From Opitutaceae bacterium (GTDB lineage Bacteria; Verrucomicrobiota; Verrucomicrobiia; Opitutales; Opitutaceae), in the NCBI GenBank assembly GCA_018667915.1, contig JABIRI010000056.1:1-33831 (forward strand): a stretch of DNA of 33,831 nt, read 5' to 3'. The translations under genes were made by a program, and so were the position numbers. Positions 8,372 to 16,894 of this stretch are shown here, in pieces (the stretch's first letter is position 1; the number at the start of each line of letters is the position of its first letter). The notes below the pieces were generated by a model. The model saw nothing but the letters and a program-made list of their open reading frames with translations. It was not told where the DNA came from and made no database searches.

Positions 8372-9934
8372 TCAGGCTTGATAGGTGGTGTCATACCAGG
8401 GCTCTGCAATATTGCGGGTAATTTTACCGTTGGCCGCGAGGTGCTCGAGAATCTTGAACGCGAGTTCCGGATCGCCGCCGACCTGTTGAGCAAGGGCTTC
8501 GGCGGTGAATGCTTGGTCGGAAGATGCCGCCAACGCACCCTCGAGTTTACCTTTGAGCGTGATGACGCCACCGGCCGCTTTTTTACCGGCTTCTACGCCC
8601 GGCTGGTGGTAGGCATTGATGCCAACCAGTGACGCGTAAAGCCCCACGACGCGTTCGTAGAGTGCGATCAACATGCCGACGGTGCGGGGCGATACATCCG
8701 GCACGGTGATGGTGACGGACCAGCGATCCTTTTCGGTCAAAGCATCGCGGGTCCCCAGGAGAAATCCTTGGAGGAAATCACCGGCGGTGATGCCCGGTTC
8801 GACTTCCATCGAATTGCCGGAACGGTCCTGCAGAACCTCGATAAACGTGACGAAAAAATTGTTCACGCCTTCGCGGAGCTGTTGCACGTAAGCGTGCTGG
8901 TCGGTCGAACCTTTGTTGCCGTAAACGGCGATACCTTGGTTGACGACGTGGCCTTCGAGATCGAGTTCCTTGCCGAGCGATTCCATGATCAGCTGTTGCA
9001 GGTAACGGGAGAAGAGCAGGAGACGATCCTTGTAAGGCAAAACGACCATGTCCTTGGATCCCCGGCCATCCGTGGCAAAGTGCCAGGCAAGGGCCAAAAG
9101 CGCGGCAGGATTGGCGGTGGTTTCGGTCTGGCGCGTGACGGCGTCCATATCGGCAGCGCCGGCGAGGACGGCATCAATATCGATGCCCTGGAGTGCGGCG
9201 GGAAGTAAACCCACGGCGCAAAGCTCAGAGGTGCGTCCGCCCACCCAATCCCACATCGGGAAACGGGCCAACCACTGCTCGGTGACAGCGACCTGATCGA
9301 GCTTAGACCCATCACCGGTGACAGCGACAAAATGGTCAGCGGGATTTAGCCCTACGCTTTTGAATGCCGCGGAGGCTTCGAGCATACCGTTGCGGGTTTC
9401 GGCGGTGCCTCCGGATTTGGAGATGACAACGGCTAGCGTGCTGGGGAGCTGATCGCCGATTTGTCCGATCACCAAATCCATGCCATCGGGATCGGTGTTG
9501 TCGAAGAAGTGCACCGCCATTTTGTCGGCGTTCGGTTGGCCGAGGGCGTGGTGCACGAATTGGGGACCTAGGGCCGAGCCGCCGATGCCAATGACGAGGA
9601 GTTGGGTAAATTTGCCCTTGGGGCCGACGAGCGCACCGGAGTGAATCTTCGCCGCGAATACCTTGATGGCATCCAGCGTATCAGCGATCGCGGCCTGCAA
9701 CTCAGCGGTCGGCGCAAGCGCGGCATGGCGTAACCAGTAGTGGCCCACCATACGATTCTCGTCCGGATTGGCGATCGCGCCGCCTTCGAGTTCGGCCATG
9801 GCCTTGAATGCCTCTTGGATGGCCGGCTCTTTTTCGGCCAAAAATCCCTCGGGCAGCGGCAAGCGGCTGAGGTCGAGCGAAAGGCCGAGTTGTGGGTAAG
9901 GGTGATGGTGTTTCTTGAATTGGTCCCAAGACAT
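8372..9934 (-). CDS. pgi: Glucose-6-phosphate isomerase
   Basis: Pgi interconverts glucose 6-phosphate and fructose 6-phosphate in glycolysis and gluconeogenesis. The 520-residue product has [33 protein letters not shown] (phosphate-binding SIS elements) and [15 protein letters not shown] near the active-site His. After the catalytic core it has an additional C-terminal segment of about 65 residues ([16 protein letters not shown] ... [14 protein letters not shown]) that looks like a small helical, winged-helix-like domain; similar tails occur in cyanobacterial-type Pgi. The ATG at 9932-9934 is chosen; a frame to 9988 would run into the ilvD terminator. Confidence 0.95.
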   Translation of the reverse strand: MSWDQFKKHHHPYPQLGLSLDLSRLPLPEGFLAEKEPAIQEAFKAMAELEGGAIANPDENRMVGHYWLRHAALAPTAELQAAIADTLDAIKVFAAKIHSGALVGPKGKFTQLLVIGIGGSALGPQFVHHALGQPNADKMAVHFFDNTDPDGMDLVIGQIGDQLPSTLAVVISKSGGTAETRNGMLEASAAFKSVGLNPADHFVAVTGDGSKLDQVAVTEQWLARFPMWDWVGGRTSELCAVGLLPAALQGIDIDAVLAGAADMDAVTRQTETTANPAALLALAWHFATDGRGSKDMVVLPYKDRLLLFSRYLQQLIMESLGKELDLEGHVVNQGIAVYGNKGSTDQHAYVQQLREGVNNFFVTFIEVLQDRSGNSMEVEPGITAGDFLQGFLLGTRDALTEKDRWSVTITVPDVSPRTVGMLIALYERVVGLYASLVGINAYHQPGVEAGKKAAGGVITLKGKLEGALAASSDQAFTAEALAQQVGGDPELAFKILEHLAANGKITRNIAEPWYDTTYQA

Positions 9935-9974
9935 GTTCCCCGGATTAAAGCAGTTTGAAGCGCCAGAGGCAGAC

Positions 9975-10006
9975 AAAAAATGGCGCAATCGGTTAAGATT
10001 GCGCCA
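9975..10006 (-). terminator. Intrinsic terminator after ilvD
   Basis: On the minus strand the 10-bp perfect stem TGGCGCAATC / GATTGCGCCA (9981-10006, loop TTAACC) is followed by six T residues. It lies 42 bp past the ilvD stop and 40 bp before the pgi start, so ilvD and pgi are likely separate transcripts. Confidence 0.92.
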
Positions 10007-10048
10007 CTGAGAGTGGAAGGAGCCGTTTGAACCGGCTGTTGTTTGGGA

Positions 10049-11770
10049 TTATTTCAAGTATTTATCCGTAACCGCGCCTTCAGAAGCGCTTGAAACCGTA
10101 GCGGCGTACTTGGCCAATACACCGCGGGTTTCGTTGGGCGGAGGAGGCGTGTAGGCCGCCATGCGACTGCCGTATTCCTCGTCGGGAATGAGGAGGCTGA
10201 TGGTGTTCTTGACCGCATCGATCTCGATCTGGTCACCCGTTTGCACGATGCCGATGGGGCCGCCGTTAGCCGCTTCGGGGGTAATGTGACCTACATCGAA
10301 GCCGTGACTGCCGCCGGAGAAGCGACCGTCGGTGATGAGCGCGACGTCTTTGATGAGGCCGCGTCCAGCAACCGCGCTGGTGGGAGAAAGCATTTCGCGC
10401 ATGCCCGGACCGCCGACGGGCCCTTCATTGCGGATGACGACCACGTCGCCCTTGACCACGTCGCCACGGAGGATGCCTTGGAGCGCGTCCTCTTCACCTT
10501 CGTAGACCTTGGCAGTGCCTTTGAAATGGACGCCTTCCTTGCCCGTGATCTTTCCGATGGCGCCTTCGGGCGCGAGATTGCCGTGGAGCACGCGTAGATG
10601 CGTCTCGGTTTTGATCGGATCGTCCCAGGGACGGATGATGTCCTGCTCGGTCGGATAGGCACCATACGGTTGCACGTCGGCCAAAGATTCGGCCATGGTT
10701 TGGCCGGATACCGTCAGGCAATGGCCATGCAGCATACCGCGATCGAGGAGCATTTTCATCATCGGACGAATGCCGCCAATGCGAATGAGGTGGCTCATGT
10801 TGTATTTGCCGAACGGTTTCAGATCGCCGAGGAGAGGCACGCGTTCTCCGATCTCCTTGAAGTCATTGAGCGTGAGCGCGACTCCGGCGGAGTGAGCGAT
10901 GGCCAGCAGATGCAAAATCAGATTGGTTGATCCTCCGAGGGCCATGCAGACGGTGATGGCGTTTTCGAATGCCTCGCGGGTCATGATATCACGAGGTTTC
11001 ACATCATCCGCCAGCATACGCATCACGGCAGCGCCGGCGCGTTCGCAATCCCGGCGTTTTTCTTCACCGACGGCGAGTTGGGCACTGCTGTTGGGCAGAC
11101 TCATGCCGAGTGCTTCAATCGCACTCGCCATGGTGTTGGCGGTATACATGCCGCCGCAGGAGCCGGGCCCCGGAATGGCGCATTCCTCAACTTCTTTGAG
11201 TCCAGCATCGTCGAGCTCGCCCTTGGCGTGTTTTCCGACCGCTTCGAATACGGACACGATATCCAACGCTTTCTTTTTCTCGGGATCGGACGGCGTGAAG
11301 CCGGGCAGAATAGTGCCGCCGTAAATAAAGACCGCCGGCCGATTCAGACGAGCGATGGCGATCATGGCGCCGGGCATGTTTTTATCGCAGCCGCCGATGG
11401 CGACCAAACCGTCAAAACCCTCCGCGGCGGTGGCCGTTTCGATGGAGTCGGCGATAACTTCACGGGAAACCAGACTGTAGCGCATCCCCTGGGTGCCCAT
11501 GCTGATTCCGTCGGTGACGGTAATCGTATTGAAATAGATCGGCTTACCGCCGGCTTCGGCCACACCCTTGCGGGCATGATCGCTGAGATCGCCCAGGTGG
11601 ACGTTGCAGGGCGTCATATCACTCGCGGATGAGGCCACCGCGATCTGCGGTTTGGTAAAATCCTCATCGGTGAAACCAACCGCTCGGAGCATGGAGCGGG
11701 CAGGGGCGCGGTCGTTGCCGTCGACAACGACGGAAGAATGGGGGCGATTGGAGGCTGAATCGGAACTCAT
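10049..11770 (-). CDS. ilvD: Dihydroxy-acid dehydratase
   Basis: IlvD is the iron-sulfur dehydratase that makes the 2-keto acids for valine, isoleucine and pantoate. The 573-residue product carries the three conserved cysteine sites: MTPCN (Cys55), GGCDKNMPG (Cys128) and GPGSCGGMYTANTM (Cys205). GRFSGGSHGFDVGHITPEA near the C-terminus is the family signature. The ATG at 11768-11770 is chosen; the frame extends to 11812 but without family support. It is divergent from scpB across about 100 bp, and ends in its own intrinsic terminator. No other branched-chain gene is adjacent. Confidence 0.96.
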   Translation of the reverse strand: MSSDSASNRPHSSVVVDGNDRAPARSMLRAVGFTDEDFTKPQIAVASSASDMTPCNVHLGDLSDHARKGVAEAGGKPIYFNTITVTDGISMGTQGMRYSLVSREVIADSIETATAAEGFDGLVAIGGCDKNMPGAMIAIARLNRPAVFIYGGTILPGFTPSDPEKKKALDIVSVFEAVGKHAKGELDDAGLKEVEECAIPGPGSCGGMYTANTMASAIEALGMSLPNSSAQLAVGEEKRRDCERAGAAVMRMLADDVKPRDIMTREAFENAITVCMALGGSTNLILHLLAIAHSAGVALTLNDFKEIGERVPLLGDLKPFGKYNMSHLIRIGGIRPMMKMLLDRGMLHGHCLTVSGQTMAESLADVQPYGAYPTEQDIIRPWDDPIKTETHLRVLHGNLAPEGAIGKITGKEGVHFKGTAKVYEGEEDALQGILRGDVVKGDVVVIRNEGPVGGPGMREMLSPTSAVAGRGLIKDVALITDGRFSGGSHGFDVGHITPEAANGGPIGIVQTGDQIEIDAVKNTISLLIPDEEYGSRMAAYTPPPPNETRGVLAKYAATVSSASEGAVTDKYLK

Positions 11771-11871
11771 AGTAGGAATAACGACAGGAGCAAACCGACG
11801 CGCTACCGGCAAGCGGTGTTTTCGTCATTGCTTCCATGAGGTGGGCGCGGCGAAATTCATTTTCCGTTCGT

Positions 11872-12849
11872 ATGGCTTTCCACCTTCCATCTGTCCTCAA
11901 AGCACTGCTGTTCTCCTCCGGACAGCCTCTTTCCGTTAAAGACATTCAAGACGTCTTCGCTCGATTCCATGAGCAACGCCACGCTCCCACCGAGCCTGAA
12001 TTGACCGGTGAGTCTGCCAGCTCCGCCGAATCCGCTGAGGCGGAGGATGTTCCGGTATCCTCGGGCGAAGTGCCCAATCTGGTCACGGCGGCCGAGATTC
12101 GGGATGCGATGGAAGCGGTTTCCAAGGAATTGGAAGAAAGCGGTGACGTCTATCTGCTCGACGAGAGTGCAAAAGGTTACCGCATCGTAACGAATCCTCA
12201 ATTTGCCCCATGGGTGCGGGCCTTGCGCAATGAACCACCGCCCGCTCGCCTGACCGTCTCTTCGCTCGAAACCCTGGCGGTAGTAGCCTATCGCCAACCC
12301 GTCACCCGCAGCGAGATTGAAGCTGTGCGCGGGGTGTCGGCGGATGCGGGTCTCAACAAACTGCTGGAACGAGAGTTGATCTACATCACGGGCCGCGCCG
12401 AACTTCCGGGTCGTCCACTGCAATACAGCACAACGGACAAATTTTTGGAATTTGTAGGGGTGAAATCGCTCGTCGAACTTCCCGCCTCGGATGTGCTTTC
12501 GCCGCGTCAAATTGATGAATGGCTAAAAGATGCCATGAATCCGATCGCACCGGGCGATGCGGAAATGGGTCTGCCACTTGAAGCTGGTGAAGGCGATTCT
12601 CCGATGGAAGATGAAGCGCACATCGAGAATTCGAGCGAATCTGATGATTCGGACGTATCGACCGAGAATGTCGAAGAGACTGAAGACGTCTCTGAAGCTG
12701 AATCAAACGATAGCACCGAGGCACCCGAAGTCGAAGAGAACGTCGCCGAAGAGTCCTCAGTTGAACCTGTCTCGGAAACGACCGAAGAATCAGTTCCGGA
12801 AGAATCCCTTCCGGAGGAAGAAGCAGAGTCCGAACCCAAACAATCATGA
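11872..12849 (+). CDS. scpB: Segregation and condensation protein ScpB
   Basis: ScpB dimers bind ScpA and SMC in the bacterial condensin. The 325-residue product has the two winged-helix domains: an N-terminal half (HLPSVLKALLFSSGQPLS; later GYRIVTNPQFAPWVRAL) and the diagnostic SSLETLAVVAYRQPVTRSEIEAVRGVSAD followed by GRAELPGRPLQYSTTDKFLEFVG. It is longer than the usual 170-220 residues for two reasons: an acidic insert in the first domain (about residues 38-67) and a C-terminal tail of about 85 residues composed mostly of Glu, Ser, Asp and Thr. I choose the ATG at 11872, 12 codons into the open frame. Its TGA overlaps the pheA ATG (ATGA). scpA is not in the window. Confidence 0.93.
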   Translation: MAFHLPSVLKALLFSSGQPLSVKDIQDVFARFHEQRHAPTEPELTGESASSAESAEAEDVPVSSGEVPNLVTAAEIRDAMEAVSKELEESGDVYLLDESAKGYRIVTNPQFAPWVRALRNEPPPARLTVSSLETLAVVAYRQPVTRSEIEAVRGVSADAGLNKLLERELIYITGRAELPGRPLQYSTTDKFLEFVGVKSLVELPASDVLSPRQIDEWLKDAMNPIAPGDAEMGLPLEAGEGDSPMEDEAHIENSSESDDSDVSTENVEETEDVSEAESNDSTEAPEVEENVAEESSVEPVSETTEESVPEESLPEEEAESEPKQS

Positions 12850-13931
12850 GCGACGAGCTGGAACCTATTCGTAAGGGTATCGACGAACATGATCGTGAGT
12901 TGGTGCGGTTGCTGAATTCCCGCCTCAAGTTGGCGGGGAAGATCGGCGAACTCAAACGCAGTAGCGGGGGATCAATCTATGCGTCCGAACGTGAGGATAA
13001 GGTCCTACAGAAAGTCTGTGGGTTGAATGACGGTCCCATTAAAGATGAGGCGCTGCAGGCGATTTATCGGGAAATCATGTCGGCTGCCATTGCGCTGGAG
13101 AAGCCGACCTCGATCGCTTACCTCGGCCCTGAAGCCACGAACACCCACGCGGCGGCCATCAAAAAATTCGGCGCGAGCGTAGACTACGAACCGCTGCCCA
13201 CCATTGCCGATTTGTTCACGGCGGTGGAAAAGGGAGAGGCTGACTATGCGGTTATTCCAATCGAGAATTCAACCGAAGGCAGCGTGCGTGAAGCGCTCGA
13301 TAGTTTTGTGGAGAGTGACCTAAAAATCGTGGCTCAGATCTACATGGAGATCACACACTGCCTGATTTCTAATTCGGCTCCGGAAACAATCACCAAGGTT
13401 TACTCGAAAGACCAAGCCTTGGCGCAATGCCGCAACTGGTTGCATCGCCATCTACCGCATGCGCAATTGATCGATGCCTCCAGCACTTCGCGGGCCGTCG
13501 AAATTGCCCGCGATGAAGAAGGCGCGGCGGCGGTAGCCGGTGATCTGGCGGCCCACCACTATGGCGTCCCGATCATCGACGAAAACATTCAGGACAAGTC
13601 CGACAATACGACGCGCTTTTTTGTGCTCGGAAAAAAACCGGCGGGTTCCGTGGGGAACTCCCGCGACATGTCCAGTTTCTTGATTTCACTGGGCGATCAA
13701 GCCGCCTCAAACTCAGGCGCTCTGCTCAAAATGCTGATGCCCCTCGCGGAACGTGGCATTAATTTATCTAAAATCGAATCTCGCCCGAGCAAGAAGCGTC
13801 CCTGGGACTACTATTTCTTCGTCGACGTTTCCGGACACTACCAGGACGACACGATGAAGGCGGCGCTGGAGGACTTGTCCAAGTTCTGCCCAATGGTGAA
13901 GTGGCTGGGAAGTTATCCGGTCGTCAACTGA
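12846..13931 (+). CDS. pheA: Bifunctional chorismate mutase / prephenate dehydratase
   Basis: The 361-residue product joins an AroQ-type chorismate mutase (about 1-85; IRKGIDEHDRELVRLLNSR), a prephenate dehydratase domain (about 92-270; AYLGPEATNTHAA, IPIENSTEGSV, DNTTRFFVLG with the catalytic Thr-Arg-Phe) and a C-terminal ACT domain (about 280-355; ESRPSKKRPWDYYFFVD), which binds phenylalanine for feedback control. It converts chorismate to phenylpyruvate. It overlaps scpB by 4 nt, so translation is probably coupled. The stop TGA overlaps a GAGG that may serve as ribosome binding site for the next gene. Confidence 0.96.
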   Translation: MSDELEPIRKGIDEHDRELVRLLNSRLKLAGKIGELKRSSGGSIYASEREDKVLQKVCGLNDGPIKDEALQAIYREIMSAAIALEKPTSIAYLGPEATNTHAAAIKKFGASVDYEPLPTIADLFTAVEKGEADYAVIPIENSTEGSVREALDSFVESDLKIVAQIYMEITHCLISNSAPETITKVYSKDQALAQCRNWLHRHLPHAQLIDASSTSRAVEIARDEEGAAAVAGDLAAHHYGVPIIDENIQDKSDNTTRFFVLGKKPAGSVGNSRDMSSFLISLGDQAASNSGALLKMLMPLAERGINLSKIESRPSKKRPWDYYFFVDVSGHYQDDTMKAALEDLSKFCPMVKWLGSYPVVN

Positions 13932-13939
13932 GGTTGGTT

Positions 13940-14944
13940 ATGGATCGATTGCGCGTAGGTTTTATTGGCGCGGGAGGGAATACTCGCCTGCGGCACTTGC
14001 CCGGTTTTGCCGCGATTGACGGCGTGGAATTGACGGCAGTCGCGAACCGATCCGTAGCATCTTCGCAAGGCATCGTAGCCGCGTTCGGCGTCGGGCGCGT
14101 TGCGCGACATTGGCGCGAAATCATCGATGCGGATGATATCGACGCGGTGTGCATTGGCACCTGGCCCAATACCCACGCCGAAATGACCTGTGCCGCCCTC
14201 AAAACGGGGAAACATGTTCTGGTAGAGGCGCGGATGGCAGATTCTTTGGCCGCGGCCCAATCGATGGTGGAAGCACACGCGGCACACTCCGAACTCGTCG
14301 CGCAAATCGTGCCGTCCCCCATGACGCTTGAGGCGGATGCCACGATTACGCGAATTATCGCGGAGGATAAGTTGGGGATGTTACTCGAAGTCCGTTCAGA
14401 GTTTGCCACCGATGCGACCCGCGATTCGCAGGCACCCTTATCTTGGCGGATGGATGAGCGCATCAGTGGAATCAATACCATGGCGCTGGGAATTTGTTAC
14501 GAACCGATTCAACGCTGGTTGGCGGGTGACGCCGAAGTTGCGACCGCACATGCCCAAATCATCACCCCCGTTCGAAAGGACACAGACGGTTCTGAACGTG
14601 ACGTGAAAATCCCCGAACGATTATCAGTCCAGGGGCTATGGGGAAGCGCCCGCTTGGAGATGTCCCAGTCAAGCGTCGCTGAAGGCCCCCCGCGCTGTGG
14701 CTATCAGTTGCAAGGAACCGTGGGCGTGCTGAACTACGATGTTAACGACGGCCGCATGGCGATCTCACGGCCGGATGGAACGATCGAGGAAATCAACTAC
14801 CCAAAACGCCCCGAAGGCGGCTGGTCCGTGGAATCCGATTTCGTCGCTTCAATTCGTGAAGGGATTCCGGTAACGCACACCGATTTCACAACCGGACTGC
14901 GCTACATGAAATTTACGGATGCCGTGTGGCAGGCGTGGCAGTGA
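13940..14944 (+). CDS. Gfo/Idh/MocA-family oxidoreductase with altered EKP motif
   Basis: The 334-residue product has an N-terminal Rossmann fold (VGFIGAGGNTRLRHLPGF, about 6-23) and the Gfo/Idh/MocA C-terminal domain. Family members use NAD(P) to oxidise or reduce sugars and related compounds, or act as scyllo-inositol or tetrapyrrole enzymes. The segment that normally reads Glu-Lys-Pro is VEARMADS (Glu96-Ala97-Arg98), so the usual Lys is missing. I infer a substrate or activity that differs from classical glucose-fructose oxidoreductases, but no substrate is evident. The ATG at 13940 follows GAGG by 7 nt. It starts 8 bp after pheA stops, so it belongs to the scpB-pheA unit. Confidence 0.87.
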   Translation: MDRLRVGFIGAGGNTRLRHLPGFAAIDGVELTAVANRSVASSQGIVAAFGVGRVARHWREIIDADDIDAVCIGTWPNTHAEMTCAALKTGKHVLVEARMADSLAAAQSMVEAHAAHSELVAQIVPSPMTLEADATITRIIAEDKLGMLLEVRSEFATDATRDSQAPLSWRMDERISGINTMALGICYEPIQRWLAGDAEVATAHAQIITPVRKDTDGSERDVKIPERLSVQGLWGSARLEMSQSSVAEGPPRCGYQLQGTVGVLNYDVNDGRMAISRPDGTIEEINYPKRPEGGWSVESDFVASIREGIPVTHTDFTTGLRYMKFTDAVWQAWQ

Positions 14945-14993
14945 AGGTCATCTGCCCCTCTGACGAATTCTATCAGGTATTGGGTGCTGAATT

Positions 14994-15386
14994 TTAGAAG
15001 AACTGGAGAGCGGCGATCGCAGCCAAGATTCCCAATACCGCCAGGCCACAGAATATTAGCCAGCACCCCTTTTTTGAAACGGGTGGAGACGCGGAGCCTT
15101 CGGTTTCGACCCATTCCTCTAACACGGCCTCCGGATTGGCGGTAACCGCAGGGGAGGGCGTGTTCGACTCAAGTTGAACCGGGGTCGGAAGCGGTGTCGG
15201 CGTGGTTGGGCGAAGTTGTAGGTTTCCGCTGGATGGCGGTTCGACCGGCGGGTCTTCTCTTCTCGCTTTGATAATCTCGGTATCTAACCAAGCGAGGTGC
15301 TCCGCGATTTTAACGCGTTGTCTACGCAGGTCTTGAAGTCGATCTGGATCAGCCACGAGGGAACTCAATCCGCGATATACCTGCAC
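14994..15386 (-). CDS. Small tail-anchored membrane protein of unknown function
   Basis: The frame encodes about 130 residues: a charged helical N-terminal part (about 1-50; DRLQDLRRQRVKIAEHLAWLDTEI), a Pro/Thr-rich linker (about 52-85; TTPTPLPTPVQL), an acidic stretch, then a single hydrophobic segment at the extreme C-terminus (LIFCGLAVLGILAAIAALQFF). This is the topology of a tail-anchored or C-terminally anchored protein. No family is recognised. The start is uncertain: TTG at 15392 or GTG at 15386 (chosen); both lie within 10-15 nt of the terminator T-run that ends rpmA. The stop is TAA at 14994-14996. Codon choice resembles neighbours, so I think it is real. Confidence 0.6.
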   Translation of the reverse strand: MQVYRGLSSLVADPDRLQDLRRQRVKIAEHLAWLDTEIIKARREDPPVEPPSSGNLQLRPTTPTPLPTPVQLESNTPSPAVTANPEAVLEEWVETEGSASPPVSKKGCWLIFCGLAVLGILAAIAALQFF

Positions 15387-15395
15387 CAGCAAAAC

Positions 15396-15424
15396 AAAAA
15401 ACGCCGAACCGGTAAGGTTCGACG
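15396..15424 (-). terminator. Intrinsic terminator after rplU-rpmA
   Basis: On the minus strand a 9-bp stem CGTCGAACC / GGTTCGGCG (one G-T wobble; loop TTACC, 15402-15424) is followed by TTTTTTG. It lies 29 bp past the rpmA stop, and its T-run ends just before the start of the small tail-anchored gene. Confidence 0.88.
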
Positions 15425-15453
15425 CTGATGAAATTGATTATGCGATTTGCTTA

Positions 15454-15699
15454 TTAGGCAGTCACGACGCTCACGCTGCGCTTTGCCTTATCGAACTTCA
15501 CTGAACCGTCTTCGAGAGCGAAGAGAGTCCAGTCACGTCCAACACCGACATTCTTGCCGGGACGGGTCTTGGTGCCGCGTTGGCGGATGATGATATTACC
15601 AGCAATGACTTTCTCGCCGCCGAACTTCTTCACGCCGAGACGCTTTGAGTGGCTATCGCGGCCGTTGCTAGTGGAACCTGCTCCTTTTTTATGTGCCAT
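15454..15699 (-). CDS. rpmA: 50S ribosomal protein L27
   Basis: The 81-residue product begins [16 protein letters not shown] and contains [25 protein letters not shown], the unmistakable L27 sequence. The N-terminal tail reaches the peptidyl-transferase centre in the 50S subunit. There is no N-terminal extension to be cleaved, unlike Firmicutes L27. It has a clear ribosome binding site: AAGGAG on the minus strand at 15710-15715, 10 nt before the ATG. It follows rplU by 29 bp in the standard L21-L27 operon and is ended by a strong intrinsic terminator. Confidence 0.98.
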   Translation of the reverse strand: MAHKKGAGSTSNGRDSHSKRLGVKKFGGEKVIAGNIIIRQRGTKTRPGKNVGVGRDWTLFALEDGSVKFDKAKRSVSVVTA

Positions 15700-15728
15700 G
15701 AGTTATTATCTCCTTATTGGTAAAATGC

Positions 15729-16043
15729 TTAGGCGCTAATGGTCTCGATCTTAATGACCGAAAGCTCTTGGCGGTGTCCCCGTTGCTTATGGTAGCCTTT
15801 GCGCTTCTTCTTCTTGAATACGATGACCTTGGTGCCGCGCTTGTTCTCGAGGATCTTCGCGGTTACTTTGGCACCCTCAAGTTGAGGGGTGCCGAACTTG
15901 AAGTCAGCGCCTTCACCGGCAGACAATACGTCCGTAATCTCAACAGTAGCACCGGCTTCCGTGTTCGGATACTGGTCTACAGTCAGGATATCGCCCTCGC
16001 TTACGGCGAACTGCTGGCCTTGGGTTTTGATGGTCGCTTTCAT
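15729..16043 (-). CDS. rplU: 50S ribosomal protein L21
   Basis: The 104-residue product has the L21 pattern: an N-terminal [19 protein letters not shown], then [33 protein letters not shown] with the basic GYxKxxGHRQ signature that binds 23S rRNA. Its length is the family norm. It is the first gene of the rplU-rpmA operon. The 104-bp region between its start and the divergent methyltransferase gene should hold the promoter, but I do not see a convincing -35/-10 pair. No strong Shine-Dalgarno precedes the ATG at 16041-16043. Confidence 0.98.
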   Translation of the reverse strand: MKATIKTQGQQFAVSEGDILTVDQYPNTEAGATVEITDVLSAGEGADFKFGTPQLEGAKVTAKILENKRGTKVIVFKKKKRKGYHKQRGHRQELSVIKIETISA

Positions 16044-16147
16044 GTGTAAAAGGTCGAACTAAGATGTTTTGCCCATAGTCACGCAAGTCCCATTTTTAAC
16101 AATTCCCGCTCGCGTGAGTTAGGAGGGCAAATCACACCGATAATCTG

Positions 16148-16894
16148 ATGAATCGAATCACCCCAGAGGAGGTCAAAACAAGCTTTCGCGAAGAGGCGGC
16201 TGTTTCGCATTACGAAGCGGCAACGATCAATATCGGATTATGGCGTTCGGAAGAGGCGGTTTTGCGGCGAGTTTTTAAAACGGATCAGACGTTGCTGGAG
16301 CTCGGCTGTGGGGCGGGCCGAATCGCATTGGGGATGTGGGAGCTCGGCTTTCGAGGGATATTGGGCACAGATTTATCGCGTGAAATGATCACTGCGGCCC
16401 GTCGTCTTGCCGCGAAATTAGGTTATTCAGTTCCTCTGCGCGTCGCCGATGCGACCAAACTCCCGTTTGAAGATCATATGTTTGCTGGGGTGATTTTTGG
16501 TTTCAACGGCCTCATGCAGATTCCGACTCGTGAGTTACGGCGCAAAGCTTTGAGCGAAATGCGTCGGGTCACCGAATCCGGCGGACATGGGGTTTTTACC
16601 ACCCATGATCGAAACGTGGGATCACCGGCAGGATTTTGGGAGGCCGAACAGATACGTTGGGCTCAGGGCGAGCAGGACGCGCGACTGAATGAATTTGGCG
16701 ATCGCATCACGGCATCCGATCACGGGGATATCTTTATTCATATTCCTGATCGCCAAGAAATAATCGAAGATTTGAAGGCCAGCGGGTGGACGATACTGGA
16801 AGACGCCATGCGCTCGGAGATTCAGACCGAGCCCGACGATGTGAGGGAGTTTTCGGTGGATTGCCGATTTTGGGTGGTCGAAAACCCCCGCTAA
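16148..16894 (+). CDS. Class I SAM-dependent methyltransferase
   Basis: The 248-residue product has the Rossmann-fold methyltransferase motifs: LLELGCGAGRIALGM (motif I, about 49-63), the acidic GTDLSREMI after the second strand, ADATKLPFEDHMF (motif III region) and MRRVTESGGHGVFTTHD (the beta-5 post-motif). The substrate is not evident; small-molecule methylation is likely. An AGGAGG lies at 16121-16126, but 21 nt upstream of the ATG, too far for standard use, and I find no start codon at the right distance. The gene is divergent from rplU and convergent with the DUF3108 gene; their stop codons overlap. Confidence 0.85.
   Translation: MNRITPEEVKTSFREEAAVSHYEAATINIGLWRSEEAVLRRVFKTDQTLLELGCGAGRIALGMWELGFRGILGTDLSREMITAARRLAAKLGYSVPLRVADATKLPFEDHMFAGVIFGFNGLMQIPTRELRRKALSEMRRVTESGGHGVFTTHDRNVGSPAGFWEAEQIRWAQGEQDARLNEFGDRITASDHGDIFIHIPDRQEIIEDLKASGWTILEDAMRSEIQTEPDDVREFSVDCRFWVVENPR

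Noticed and set aside
7671-8381. Plus-strand open frame opposite the coiled-coil gene
   Set aside because: It reads as the complement of a regular coiled coil and lacks a plausible start context; the minus-strand gene fits the operon spacing.
8359-8384. Inverted repeat ATCAAG/CTTGAT at the pgi stop as a terminator
   Set aside because: Short AT-rich stem without a T-run.
11078-11632. Plus-strand open frame within ilvD
   Set aside because: It is antisense to the conserved Fe-S dehydratase core and has no features of its own.
16044-16147. Promoter or L21-leader structure in front of rplU
   Set aside because: The best -35-like and -10-like words are poor matches with wrong spacing, and I cannot draw a convincing conserved leader fold by eye.
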